Assembly (NCBI RefSeq): GCF_030445035.2
Contig: NC_080680.1
Location: 95,237,157 to 95,301,156 of the forward strand
DNA: 64,000 nucleotides
Direction of reading: 5' to 3'
Origin: Dasypus novemcinctus
Lineage: Eukaryota; Chordata; Mammalia; Cingulata; Dasypodidae
This document shows, in pieces, positions 24,520-36,330 of the stretch; position 1 is the first letter of the stretch, and every line of letters begins with the position of its first letter. The position numbers and the translations under genes are program-made. Under the pieces are notes generated by a model, which worked only from the letters and a program-made list of their open reading frames with translations, was not told where the DNA came from and searched no databases.

Positions 24520-25120
24520 TTACGCTCCTATATTCCTCCATAGTCTTCTCTGTTCCTAATGAAGACAACCCCTTTTCTTCTTGGTCAATTTACAATGTGT
24601 TCTCAACCAACTTTTCTCTAGCCTCATCTTTTAAGAACGGTAGTAACTTCCTTCAATGAAGGTCAGAGCCCATAATATCATGGATACAATTTGGATATTT
24701 TCCCCCCAAATACATCTTCTGGCATAAGTAGCAAAGAAGTTTGGTCATGGGCTTTTCTCTGGCTGCTTTGATCACAGGCTTCTGGGCATTCAAAGTGGAT
24801 CCCATAAAAGTTATTCTTACAGTGATATGTTCACTTATATCCTCAGCTTGAACCAAAACTTTCATATTTCCTCATAGTGATCACCATTGCTAGATCCCAT
24901 AGTCTACAACTTGAACCAAAAGATGAAGGCTATTCCTCTGTACCCTTCCAGTTACCAGGGATCTAAGTCAGATCATTGATACAATGATGGCCAATTTTGC
25001 ATTACTCCTTGATAAACAATCTGGAGAAGTAGTTATTAAACCTGAGCAATCTCCAGATTCCTTTAAAAGAAGAAAAATCCCATGGAATCCCTGGGTTAAT
25101 GTGTTTTATTATAAAGTTAC
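24520..25120. other. Intergenic DNA, nothing recognised
   Basis: A 70-aa minus-strand frame (24865-24653) has no family features. No repeat could be named. Confidence 0.4.
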
Positions 25121-25132
25121 TAGAATATTTAT

Positions 25133-25568
25133 TTATTTATTTTAAAGATTTATTTATTTTTATTTGTTTCTCTTCCCTTCCCCCTCCCTCCACCCCGCCC
25201 CAGTTGTCTGTTCTCTGTGTCCATTTTGCTGCATGTTCTTCTTTTGTCCGCTTCTGTCGTTGTCAGTGGCATGGGAATCTGTGTCTCTTTTTGTTGCGTC
25301 ATCTTGCTGCATCAGCTCTCCGTGTGTGCGGTGCCATTCTTGGGCAGGCTGCACTTTCTTTCATGCTGGGCGGCTCTCTTTACAGGGAGCACTCCTTGTG
25401 CATGGGGCTCCCCTACACGGGGGCTCCCCTGTGTGGCAGGGCACTCCTTGCGTGCATCAGCACTGCGCATGGGCCAGCTCCACACTGGTCAAGGAGGCCC
25501 AGGGTTTGAACCATGGACCTCCCATGTGGTAGATGGATGCCCTATCCACTAGGCCAAGTCTGCTTCCC
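25133..25568 (-). repeat. DAS-type tRNA-derived SINE, copy 2, with target duplication
   Basis: Full-length. On the minus strand it starts 'ggaagcagacttggcc', has box A-like 'ggcctagtggatagggc' and box B 'ggttcaaaccc', then the long CpG-bearing body, and ends in an A/T tail (about 25133-25160). Target-site duplications TAGAATATTTAT at 25121-25132 and 25569-25580 define it exactly. The 111-136 aa frames in this interval are SINE translations. It was made by L1-driven retrotransposition of a Pol III transcript (known for tRNA SINEs). Confidence 0.95.
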
Positions 25569-25580
25569 TAGAATATTTAT

Positions 25581-27248
25581 GAGTAGAAACTGTAAGCTTT
25601 AATATACTGATATACTCATTTAACACTAAAACTGTAATAAAGATACAAATTGAATTCAAGCAAAAAATTGTAGTAACATTTCAAAATAACAACACTAATT
25701 TATGTGACAGATAATGCTATTTAATTGAAACTAAATTAACAGAGCAATAATATCTTTAGCAGTGGGGGTTTTAAATTCAAATCCAATTCTGCACTTAATC
25801 TTTGATTTTTAAAAATTTTTACCAATAGTAACATAGATAAGTATTATAGTTAATAATTTCAAGACTTTGTTTACTAAGTTCAGATAAAATCAGATGTTTA
25901 TCCCAAACTTCTAGTAATCAGTTCATTAAGGTCAATTTTCAACAATATTGGTTGCTAGTTGTTAGAAGAAGTTGTACTGAGTTACAGTATTACATAAATT
26001 TGTATCAAATAGTATTTATTCCAGTTATTTCTGGAATCAGTAATAGGAAATTAATATCTGATTTTTTTGTTATTTACTCCAGATATTGAACATGCCTTTA
26101 GTTTCAGCACAGAGTTTGCTGGTAAGTGCTTGAAGGAAATAATTAAATGTAGGAAATGATTTTAAAAATGAATTCATAACAAGTCATATTTCTTGTAATT
26201 GTTCCCATTTTGCTTCATATTCGGATATACAAACCAGGAAACATCTTTTTCTTTGTTAATAGATTAATAAGTTCAAAATAGTGAAAGTAGTGAGTTAATT
26301 TCTCTGTCACACTAACTCATTTCCTAATGCTATATCAAAGCTTTTTTGTCCTCAAAAAACTCCAGAAACTAAACACTTATTTTTAACATATATTTCAATT
26401 CTAAGAGCTTCGCTTTCAAATTTAACAGTCAGACAATGAAGGATGTTGGACAATTGTTTCATGTTTGCTTTAGGACAAGCCGTTTTAATGGTGATTAGAT
26501 TTTCTTAAAAACACCTTAGAACTAGGTCTTCTAACTTTTATGTTATTCTTTGTTGCAATTGTCATGGTAAATACAATGTAAAAAAAGTAGGCTCCAGAAT
26601 TTCATTAATTAGGTTTTGAAACAAAAAACAAGCCTCCACAGGCTGATGCACCCCATTGCTGCCAGAGGTCACAGCACTGGGCTCCTAGCCCTGCCCTCAC
26701 TGGATGAGCAGAATGTCTGCTCTGTTGACAGGATTAAAAACTCTATCAGTCTGTGGGAGTACGTTTTATTGTTATCTCACATTAACAATAAGTTGCTCTC
26801 TCTTTTTCAGGGACTATGGATAATGTTTAAATAGCCTATTAAAGAGATGAAAATGGATTAGTTCATTGATTGAAAACAACAGAAATAAGAATACAATATA
26901 TTACATCCATAAATATTTATTCTTGTCAAATATTGTGGTTAAGAGCGATAGAGAAGATAGGGCTTTTCATTTGGGTCAGGGGATCAGGGTTCGTGAGAGA
27001 AGGGCGGTCACTGGCTGACCATGCATCCAGACACTCTCTTTTGAGTGCTTGCTTTGTGCCAGGTACAGTGCTGTGCACTGAATACAGAGGTGAATACATC
27101 ACAGCCATGCCCCAGCAGGAGCACATAGGAAAATGGGGAACTGACTACAAACATTGCATTCTAGCAACATCTGACAAGTTTGAATTCAGTTTGGTTATGT
27201 AATATTTACCATAATGGTATCTGCAGTGATAACAACAACAAAAACAAC
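25581..27248. other. Intergenic DNA, nothing firmly recognised
   Basis: AT-rich. Around 27045-27105, 'gctttgtgccaggtacagtg' is a commonly repeated old mammalian word of unassigned family. The frame at 26870-27202 (110 aa) has no recognisable domain. Confidence 0.4.
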
Positions 27249-27268
27249 AGTAGCAGCAGCAGCAGCAG
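27249..27268 (+). repeat. (CAG)n microsatellite, short
   Basis: About six CAG units, the first interrupted, next to an (AAC)n-like stretch. Not in any coding frame I would trust. Confidence 0.8.
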
Positions 27269-27274
27269 TTATAG

Positions 27275-27490
27275 TTCAAGCCTTTTACTACATGCTGGGT
27301 CTTATACTCAGAACTATATATACATAATATTTTAATGGTTACTTTAAAAATTATGTAGCATCATTATTATTTTATAAAGATACTAAATGTCAGAGATGGT
27401 AAGAATTTGCCAAATTCACAGACTAAGTGGTATATCCCAGAATTATATACTCAGTTTTATTTGACTCTGAAGCCCTGTTTTAGACCATTA
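27275..27490 (-). repeat. MIR SINE (ancient, reverse orientation)
   Basis: 'cttttactacatgctgggtc' is followed by 'ttttataaagatactaaatg', 'gccaaattcacagactaagtgg' and 'tctgaagccctgttttagacc', in antisense MIR order. Confidence 0.6.
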
Positions 27491-27939
27491 CATTACATTT
27501 AATATTAAATTTAATATAAATACTAAAATTAATTAAAATTAAATCACAGTGATCACTGTGGTAGTGAAATAATAATATGAAAATACTTGCCATTTGAGGT
27601 ACCTAGATATAAATTAAAAGGCCTCTTGTGCCCCACCAGGATCAGTGGCCTTTGAGTCAGATGCAGGGGCTTGAGGTGATGCTAACCTTCCCTCGAGAAC
27701 ATGTAACTATTTTCTTACTTTCTGGCTTGGCAGGTGTTGAAATTCTAAGGTAATTGTCCCTGGAGCCTGAGAGCCTCTAAATCTCAACTAGCTTCACCAG
27801 AACCAATTTCTAGCTCCATCCACCAATGTGCCACTCAGCCCCATGGGCTAAGTGCTAAGGTCAGACAGGAGGCTGGAGCCGAAAAGTCCCTTGTTAGAAC
27901 ATTCCTTTCTTGCCAGGTGAGTTTGGGGGATGGGAACTA

Positions 27940-28500
27940 GCCTTCATTCTCCATCCTGTTTCTATCTGACCCATACTTGCCTTTATTTGTGCGTAACTGA
28001 TCTCTCACTCTGTCTCCATCCCTGTTTAGCACTATCTTTTATCCTTTGTGTCCTACCCCTGTCTTTCACCAGTCTTCCTCTTCTGTTTTTTATACCTGCC
28101 TTCACTTCTTTCATTTCCACCATTCTATGACCATCTCCATTTCTGCTCTTATTCTACCCTCTCCACATCCTCGTCCTTCTTTCAGTCATCATCCATTCTG
28201 TTCTTTCCACCAAAAATATCTTTATTTTTATTCATTTTCAGCTAAATTCATTTTTTCTAATTCCCATGCTCAATTCTGCTCCTCTTTCTTCCCATTTCCA
28301 GAAGTACTATTTTCCTATGTTCTTTTTATCCATCCATTCAGTCTATATTCTTCCTCCATCCCGCATTTCTATTCTTTCTTTCTCACCACTACTTTGCATT
28401 CTTTCTTTGTTTTTCCCTTCACATTTGTCTTTTTCCCCATTGTGTCTTCATTTCTATGCCTCTGATTCTCACTGTTCTTTCAGTCATCTCTACTTTTTAG
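27940..28500 (+). repeat. Long pyrimidine-rich tract
   Basis: About 560 bases in which the + strand is strongly C+T rich without a simple repeat unit. The 65-139 aa frames here (Ser/Phe/Pro/Leu-rich) reflect composition, not genes. Confidence 0.6.
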
Positions 28501-28610
28501 TAACATAGAACTTTAGGAGGGAAAATTTAGGAGAAACTCCCAATTGGTAGTAGATTATATTTTTCAATAAAGTTATTTCCTGAATTTCTCCATATAAATA
28601 CAGCCTTACA

Positions 28611-28640
28611 TACACACACACATGCATGTGCACACACACA
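28611..28640 (+). repeat. (CA)n microsatellite, interrupted
   Basis: Alternating CA runs broken by 'catgcatgtg'. Confidence 0.85.
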
Positions 28641-30299
28641 GTCATACCACAGTCAACCTTATTCAGAGTGCTAGCTGGTTTCTGAATAAAAGGGAGGGCA
28701 GTTTTGGTAGCAACCAGAAGGGTTTGGATTTGTTAGACCTTGTGGTTGTTTTACATCGTTAGGAGTCTTTTCCTGACCTCCACCCACCCATGACCTCACC
28801 AAAGGGTAAGGTGAGACCTACTCAAATATGCTCCCCAAGCCTTGTGCTTACATTTATTATATCAGTTGCAATGCCAGTGAATGTAAGTATTAGAATATTG
28901 AGAAATAAAATTAAGTCTACCCGAAATTACTTAAAGCAATGCTACCTTTTTATGAGTGTCTCCAACTTAGCAATACTCTTTTGAAATACATGTAGATGAA
29001 TCAAAATCATATATACACACACACACATACATATATAACCTATATATATATATATAAAGGTATATTAACAAAAGCAAGGAAATGATTAACCCAAGATTTA
29101 GGAGGTTGGTTACCTTAGGCAGGTAATAACTGAGGGATATGATGGATCCTGACCATATAAGTAAGTATAAATTATAGTCAGTGATATAAGTTCTATGTTG
29201 GACACTATGTTAATTTGTTTTAAAGAAAAATATTCAAAACCAAGAGAGCAAGAAGGTAAGAAGATGATGTTTGGATCAATGAAGAGCCTATAACATGAAA
29301 CAAGGATTATGATTTATCTAGTTCTGTGTATCTGAGACTAGGGGAAAGATAGGCAGATACAGGCCTATCATCTGTGTCTCTTACATTCTTGCTTAAAAAA
29401 TTTTCCTCCCATTCCAGAGCTCTAAGTGAACACTTTCTCTGGTCCTAGTTTCCCAAGATCAGACCTTATCCAAAGTGCTTCCATCAGAAGCTCACTATAG
29501 AACTTACTGGAGTAATACACAGAGAAACAAGAATGATAATTAAAAACATGGGACATACCTAGAGATGGAGAAAAACAGTTTAGATAAGTTTCTAGCCTAA
29601 AGTGGATAGGTCCTGCCAGTGCATGGAGAACAGTTAGAGAAGGTTGCATTCACAGAATTTGTCAGGATAAAGATGTCTGCATCTTCCTTAGGATAACTGG
29701 ACTCAAAGAAGGTGCCTGAGCTGTGTTATCTGGAAAAGCATCTCACCCAAGAAGGTTTCCTGCTGTGGTGAGGCAATCCTAGAAAATTAAGTCTAGAAGG
29801 GTGCAGTCAGATGTCAAATGTAATAGAAGACTCTAAGAGATCAGCTAGAGTGTGAATTAGCTTTGCCTGGGAAGAATGCAGTCAGAGGTACTTCTGGTGG
29901 CCTCAAATGTGCAAAAGAGACGATCAACAAGAGAAAAAGTCAGCATCTGAATCTGTGCCAACCATACAGATTCAAACTTACCTTTTCTCCTTTCCTCTAC
30001 TTTGACCTTGCAATAACCAGAGACAGCCTATAGGAAATGATGAATACAAGGGTGCAATAATGAAGTCATCTACAGCCCTCTTTCCCTAATGCAAGTTTGT
30101 GTATAAGAATCTAACTCCCACAGGAGATGGAAGCAGAGCTTAAATTACTTGAGAATTAAAATATGGATATTTGTTTGGATTGGATTTTTTAATACCTGAA
30201 AATGAGTTTGCTCAAAAGGAGTGGTATGAAAAAAACAGTTGCTTCCTGTTTTACCTCCACAAAGTTCGTCTTCTTTCAAAATACTGCTCAATAGAAGAC
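28641..30299. other. Intergenic DNA apart from the TA/CA tract
   Basis: No gene or named repeat is supported. Frames are 75 aa or less. Confidence 0.4.
29010..29057 (+). repeat. (TA)n/(CA)n compound microsatellite
   Basis: 'acacacacacac', then a spacer, then about eight TA units. Confidence 0.85.
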
Positions 30300-30475
30300 G
30301 TTCTCACAATGTTCACTACATTATGAGGTAGATACCAGTGTTATTACCATTTAACAGATGAGAAAACACAACTCATCCAAGATCACATAGCTTATATGTG
30401 GCAGAGATGGAGTTACATTCCAGATAAATCGACACCAAAATCTTTGCTATTAACTCCTAGATTATGCCTCTTTAA
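30300..30475 (-). repeat. MIR SINE (ancient, reverse orientation)
   Basis: 'taccatttaacagatgagaaaac' is followed by 'ccaagatcacatagctta', 'gcagagatggagttacattcc' and 'ttgctattaactcctagatta'. A good antisense MIR core. Confidence 0.75.
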
Positions 30476-30564
30476 GAGAAAATATATTTTATTTGCTTAA
30501 CAAATATTTAATAAGCACCCACTCCTTGCAGGCTCTGAGCTAGGTATTAGCAAGTCAGTGATAA

Positions 30565-30610
30565 ATATACATGTATATATACATATACATACACATACAT
30601 ACACACATAT
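30565..30610 (+). repeat. (TA)n/(CATA)n microsatellite
   Basis: Alternating purine/pyrimidine run 'tatacatgtatatatacata' followed by CATA/CACA units. Confidence 0.8.
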
Positions 30611-32550
30611 AATGACTAATAGTCTACTTTGGGAGACAAAGAAGTCAAGAATTACAAATGAATTAAAAGTGAAAAGTGATCTAGTGAATTATTGTGCAGG
30701 ACTGAGGAGAAACTTCAAGTAGAAATGAAGCCTGATTGAGTCTTACCAATTGAGTACTAACTCACCAGTTTGCAATATGGGTTGAATTTTGTGTCTTGGG
30801 TATAAGGAAGGACATTCCATGGGAGAGAAAATACATATGTAAACATGTTTCACGTTTTGGATAATTTAGCAGGATATGTAATTTGATTTGGGGGGTTATT
30901 TTCTCTCAGCACTTTGAAGATATTATTCCTTTATATTCTAAAGTCCCTTGTTGCTTAGTAATCTTTTGTCAGTTTTATTACTTTTTCTTCTGTAGGTAAT
31001 CTTCCTTTTCTCTTTGGTTTCTTTTAATATTTCCAGTGTATTTGCTGTTCAGCAGTTTTACTAACATAGTGTCTAAGCATGAATTTTTAAAAAATGTATT
31101 TTGTTTGCGAGTTGCTATCTTCAATCCATGGATCTGCTTCTTGAAGTCCAGAAAATTCTCCTTTATTTTGCCTCTCCTCTCTTTTCTCTATATTCTTCTT
31201 CTTGGGCTCATCTGATACATAGTGGACTTTAAAATTTTCTGTTCTACAATTCATAAATCCTCTTTCATATTATTCACATTTCTGGCACTTTGTACTGTCT
31301 TCTTGGTAATTTTTCAGAACTGGGTTTTCTTACACATCCACTGAGTTTTTAATTTGAATGTGAATGTTTTATTTTCAGTAAGTCATTTTTATTTCTTTTG
31401 AAATCTTTAATTTTAGTTTTATAATATCTTCTTATCATTTTTATTTTCTCTTTCAGACACCAAGTATTTTAATCACAATTTTTAATCCCTAAGAGAGTGC
31501 TTGATTATATGCCATTTAGAGGGGGTCAATCCTAGTATTTGATTGTCTTCATAATGAGTAGCTTTTGTGTGTTTTGTAGTATTGCATTGTGACTTCATTT
31601 TCAGTGGGTTCTTATTCGTGGGATTTCTGGGCAGTCTGGTTTGAGAGCAAGTCATTTAGGGGAAATTAATGTTTACTTTTACAAGGCATTTCAAGGCTTC
31701 TAATAGTCTGAGAATGAGTCTTATGTTAAATTTTCAATTTGAGGGTTCTAGGTTTATGTATTGTGCAAAACAGCATTCTTAAATCTATATGTGGTACAGA
31801 CCTATAGTTGTATTCTCATGGGAGATGTTTTTTTCTACCATCTAGCCCAGACTGTGAGAGCTGTGCTTCCTTTAGGTCCCCTGTCTAGTGGAGATATATA
31901 CATACATACATATACATATATATATTTCCTGATTATTTATGTCTTTTAACTGAGAGTTTAGCTTTTGAAGTTTTGCAGTGGTCTGTAAGCTCCTACCTCA
32001 CACAAGTGTAGCTTTCACTTGTTCCCACACAGGTGTTAATTCTCAAACCGTTGGACTCTGAAGACTGATTCCACACCTCTTCCCACCTACCTACCACCAC
32101 CCCTACCATCAAGAAAGTTTGAATCTTGGTTTTTCTTTATGCGTTATATATTTTAGTAGTGCATTGTGTTCTTTAAAGGTTCAGAGAGAAGAAATCATGA
32201 GGACTTCAGTGGGCTGAGCTTTGAACAGAAGCTGAGGAACTGGAGACAGTGAGTACAGGTAATTCTCTCATGAAGTTTTCCAGTGGAAGGAGGTAAAGCA
32301 GAATTTGGATGAGAAGACAAGATTGAGTGAAGAGACTTTAGCAGGGTTTTTGGATTAGATGGAAGGAGATAGAATGGGATAAAGGAAGAATTAAGGGAAA
32401 AAGTGCTATAATAAATTAAGAGTGTTGGCTCTCTTTTGGTCTCTAACATAAAATAACACAAATATATGGAGAACATAACTGAATTAACAGCTAGACTTGT
32501 GATCTCTAACCTTGATGCATGATTTGTTTTATGATTCAAATGCTCTCAGA
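30611..32550. other. Intergenic DNA upstream of the OR gene
   Basis: Around 30880-31400, words such as 'agcactttgaagatattatt' look like an old antisense LINE, family not assigned. A TA/CATA microsatellite lies at 31893-31926. OR genes usually have noncoding 5' exons and a promoter within a few kb upstream. No such exon can be proven here, but a splice-acceptor-like 'aatgctctcag' ends at 32549, 21 bases before the OR start codon. Confidence 0.45.
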
Positions 32551-32570
32551 CAAGCTCATTGTCATTCATC

Positions 32571-33524
32571 ATGGGCTGTGCACCTAATGCTTCACATTCT
32601 CCAGTCTTCTTGCTCCTTGGGCTCTCAAGAACTAGGCTCCCTCACAGCCTCCTCTTTTTCCTGTTCCTGACTATTTACTTGACCACCATACTGGGGAACT
32701 TGACCCTGGTGCTGCTTATCTCCTGGGACTCCAGGCTCCACTCGCCTATGTACTATCTGCTCCGTATCCTCTCTGTGATAGACATGGGGCTGTCCACAGT
32801 TACCCTGCCCCAGTTGCTGGCCCATCTGATCTCTGATAACCCAGCCATTCCTGCTTCCCGCTGTGTGGCCCAGTTCTTTTTCTTCTATGCATTTGGAGTG
32901 ACAGACACACTTGTCATTTCTGTCATGGCTCTTGATCGCTATGTGGCCATCTGTGACCCTCTGCACTACCATTTGGTGATGAATCGCCAACTCTGTGCCC
33001 GCTTACTGGTCCTGAGCTGGATGGTATCCATAGTGCACACCATGTTGCATGTGGGACTCCTTCTACCCCTTCGCTGGGCTGGGGATTCTGGGGGCAACGT
33101 TAACCTTCCCCACTTCTTCTGTGACCACCGACCACTTCTGCGAACTTCTTGCTCAGACACACATTCCAACATGCTGATCATATTTTTGGAGGGTGGCTTC
33201 CTTATGCTGGGCCCATGTGCCCTCATTGTGCTCTCTTATGTCCGCATTGGAGCCACCATCTTACATTTGCCTTCAGCTGCTGGTCGCCAACGGGCAGTCT
33301 CCACATGCAGCTCCCACCTCACCATGGTCGGTTTCCTCTATGGCACCATCATTTGGGTCTACTTCCAGCCTCCTTCCCAGAATTCTCAGGATCAGGACAT
33401 GGTGGCTTCTGTGATGTATACTGCCATCACACCCTTGGCTAACCCCTTTGTGTACAGCCTTCGCAATAAGGATGTCAAAGTTGCACTCTACAGGCTCCTT
33501 ATCCGGGGGAGGGTGGGTCCGTGA
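32571..33524 (+). CDS. Olfactory receptor, intact, family-1-like (317 aa)
   Basis: Seven-helix odorant GPCR that would signal through the olfactory G protein in sensory-neuron cilia (family knowledge). The frame is open upstream to 32559, but the first ATG is 32571, with A at -3 and G at +4, so I start there: 317 aa, normal for ORs. Visible marks are an N-glycosylation site at N6, GN in TM1 (42-43), LHSPMYYLL (56-64), MALDRYVAIC (119-128), SY in TM5 (222-223), RAVSTCSSHL (241-250) and PLANPFVYSLRN (288-299). C98 and C184 can form the standard disulfide. Odd point: the usual first cysteine of extracellular loop 2 is absent; this stretch reads LRWAGDSGGNVNLP and is a few residues longer than normal, leaving C194 without its usual partner. 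It is a single exon with no stop. The HFFCDH..LL..SCSDT loop and SAAGRQRAVST stretch point to family 1; the exact subfamily is not assigned. Confidence 0.95.
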   Translation: MGCAPNASHSPVFLLLGLSRTRLPHSLLFFLFLTIYLTTILGNLTLVLLISWDSRLHSPMYYLLRILSVIDMGLSTVTLPQLLAHLISDNPAIPASRCVAQFFFFYAFGVTDTLVISVMALDRYVAICDPLHYHLVMNRQLCARLLVLSWMVSIVHTMLHVGLLLPLRWAGDSGGNVNLPHFFCDHRPLLRTSCSDTHSNMLIIFLEGGFLMLGPCALIVLSYVRIGATILHLPSAAGRQRAVSTCSSHLTMVGFLYGTIIWVYFQPPSQNSQDQDMVASVMYTAITPLANPFVYSLRNKDVKVALYRLLIRGRVGP

Positions 33525-35644
33525 TTAGCCTGTTCAAGGCCATGTTGGGTAAGTGAGGACTGGAGAGGTGGGAAGATTTTGATCATTGTTGGTTGTGAAG
33601 AGAGGAGAGGGGGAAATGGCTAAGACAATTTGAGGAACTCCACCTTTGGCTCTTATTGATTTTGTACTCTTGCAGAGCTGTGAACATTCCACATCATTTA
33701 GGTACACGCATTTTAGTGCTCCCTCATCAACATGCCTCAGGCCATTCATCTTCAGTTAGCAAGGTGGATATAAATGAATCACTAGATTTGGGTAGTTTTA
33801 TTCCAGAATTTTGAAGGAATATAAGGACAACATTGTGAAAATCTAAACCAAAGCGCAGACAGTGGAGTTAAATATGGTCATTTTTAACTTGTGCTTGCTT
33901 TTGGGAGTGTGTTGGTGCACATCAGAAAGTAAGAGGATATCACAGTTTAGGTAAACAATTTTAGGTAAAAATTTTAGGTAATTTTTTTAGGTAAACAATT
34001 TCACTACCTTTCCCATTCAATGAGTAAATATATGTCCAGGAGAGAATATGAAAAGGGAGTCACAATTCTGCTATTCTATATGTCAGTCCCAATTCTCAAT
34101 TCAAACTATTCTTCCATTTAAATGAAGACATAGGGAGCTATTCTAAAATTGGAGAAAAAAAATCTCAGCTGCTTGAACTCTGCTTTTGTGCCTCTTAAGA
34201 AATATACAAGGTAATTTTGACAGTATTCAATTTTCACCTTTAGCTATTGACTTTTGTCCCTTACTTCACTCAAGATACAACTTCACTGAAACAGTGAGTA
34301 AGAATGGGTTCCTTGTGCTGAGAATTGTTGCGGCTTATGGGTTAACAGTTTATGAGGACTCTAGAACAGCACTGAGTATCACAGAGCACTGTCATTAGGG
34401 CACCTTCAAAATCCCTGGCCTAGCCAAGTACTGGACTTCTTTGCTTCCTCCCCTTACTGACTTCGTTGACTTCCATTCTATTCCTCACTAATTTTCCCTT
34501 ATTAAGGCACCATCCCCATCTCTGAGATCTCCACATTCTAGTTACAATCACTGTAGGCCCTTAATCACTTACTTTCTGTCCTTACCACCTTCTCACCAGC
34601 ATCTTCTTTTGCTTACTATCTTTTGTCTTTCGCAAGTCCCTTCTTGAATTTACCAATTGTAGTTTAAATGTTATCCTTATCTATGGTCTTTTGTTACTTC
34701 CCCACCTTGCCATTTTCCAAATTGTGTTAGCCAAATTGCATCTGTCCCCCAGAGAGGTCCATAGCATGGAATCTGCTTTACCATAAGCTTTCTCTTATCT
34801 TGACCTCCAGGGCCCTGCTGGAAATGTACACTTATGCAGACAAGGCCCTTTCAAATTCTTGTTATTTGATTTTAATCCTCAACACTGCTCATCCAACCCT
34901 TTATTTCATGATTCATTAATTTTCTAATAACCTGTATCAGCCAGTCCAGATCACCTCTATCTTTAAGCAGTCATTTTTCATCCCTTCTTACTAAAAACCC
35001 TCTCAACAAAGAATGTCTTTATAGCTACTTATTAGAGAAGACTGATACTATTATAATTTTATCCATTCTTGCAGCCTCAGAACAGGTGGTATCTCTTTTC
35101 ATTCAACAACTTTACCTATATCCTGGATCACATCCTATCCCCTGCAAAATTATTTCTTCAGTCTTACTTGCTTCTTCAATGTCCTCTACTATTACTTTAA
35201 AACACTATAATTTCTGGTGATTGCCTTTAAAACTATTTGCTTATATACTTTACTCACTACCTATTTGTTTTTACTTATTTTCACCTTCCTATTAACCTGC
35301 CTGTGATTTTTGTAATAGTTTGTTTTGAACAACCACCTCACTGACACACTGGACTCCCATGATATTGTACTTGTCATATCCTCTGATTAATCTATATCTT
35401 TTCTGTTCCCCTATTTCATACCTCTTACCTCTTTCTCCTTCCACTTTAGGTCTAAGGTGCTTTGCCTCTGCTTCCTCATCCACTCTTACCTTTTCAAATA
35501 CAACTTCTTTATTCAAGTTCCCCAAATGACTATCACTTTACAAATATATTAAATTTCCAACTAGGTCCATTCCCACAACCTCTTCATTTATTGCTACTCT
35601 CACCACTGATAGCTCAGACTCCAATTAGTCATCCTTTTTTTTCT
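33525..35644. other. Intergenic DNA downstream of the OR gene
   Basis: No further OR or other gene is visible. From about 34420 to 35640 the + strand is pyrimidine-rich. Frames of 83 aa or less are compositional. No poly-A signal was assigned to the OR transcript. Confidence 0.45.
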
Positions 35645-35890
35645 TCTAGTTACATTTATTTTTTTTTAATAAAATTTTTTAAAGTTAATAAATCACATAG
35701 AACATTATATTAAAAAAACATGAGGTTCCCATATAACCCACACCCCACTTCCCCACCCCAATCATTTTTGTAAATTGTATTTTTTTGAAGATACATGTAT
35801 TACAAAAAAGGTTACATTATAAAAAACATAAAGAGGTTCCCAAATCTCCCCCATCCCCCTACCCCACTCCTTCAACACCAACATACTCTC
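35645..35890 (-). mobile_element. Two adjacent short L1 3' ends, antisense
   Basis: Two T-rich starts (about 35652 and 35779) are each followed by a version of the reversed L1 terminus: 'catgaggttcccatataacc' and 'aaagaggttcccaaatctcc'. Each is only about 110-125 bases, so both are very short 5' truncations lying head to tail. Confidence 0.6.
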
Positions 35891-35898
35891 TCCTATAT

Positions 35899-36059
35899 CA
35901 GTGCTTTCAATCTTTACTGTGCATCACAATCACTTGGGGAGTTAAAAAAAATTCTGATGTCAGTCTCTATATTCAATTGGTGTGGTGTGGGGCTCAGGCA
36001 TCAGTAGATTTTAGTGCTCCCTGGTTTTTCTAATGCTTAGTCACAGTTGAGAACCACTG
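35899..36059. mobile_element. MER5A-like hAT-Charlie element
   Basis: 'cagtgctttcaatctttact' at the left and 'cagttgagaaccactg' at the right are the MER5A-type inverted ends. The interior 'gcatcacaatcacttgggga' and 'gctcaggcatcagta' match the family pattern. Confidence 0.75.
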
Positions 36060-36119
36060 GCCCTAACCTTGTGTATTTTGAAATGTGTCAATTACTCATC
36101 TCAAATATCTCTCACATTT

Positions 36120-36330
36120 GAACGCAGTAATAGCTGATTCCTGTAGAGGAATTACTATGTTCCAGACAATGCTTCAGGTGCTCGCTACATATGAGTTCAA
36201 AAAACTTCCCAACAGAGGAGCTATTACTATCCCTAGGAGGGATGTAGAGAAGGTAAGCGACTTGCTTAGAGCTGTAACTTGGTAGTCAAGCTTCAGTCTC
36301 TTGTGTTTGCCTCTATACTGTCCTGCTTCT
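36120..36330 (-). repeat. MIR SINE (ancient, reverse orientation)
   Basis: 'attactatgttccagacaatg' is followed by 'gagctattactatccctagg', 'aagcgacttgcttagagctg' and 'tgcctctatactgtcc', in antisense MIR order. Confidence 0.65.

Noticed and set aside
25480-25568. tRNA-like sequence with box A and box B
   Set aside because: It is the head of a DAS-SINE with target duplications, not a tRNA gene.
27249-27268. (CAG)n as a coding polyglutamine tract
   Set aside because: No surrounding open frame; it is a short microsatellite.
28046-28465. 139-aa Ser/Phe/Leu-rich frame
   Set aside because: Product of a pyrimidine-rich tract, with no domain and no splice or start context.
32559-32570. N-terminal extension of the OR from 32559
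   Set aside because: The codon at 32559 is TTG; the first ATG is 32571.
32625-33442. Minus-strand and shifted frames inside the OR gene (up to 121 aa)
   Set aside because: Shadows of the GC-rich OR coding sequence with no domain.
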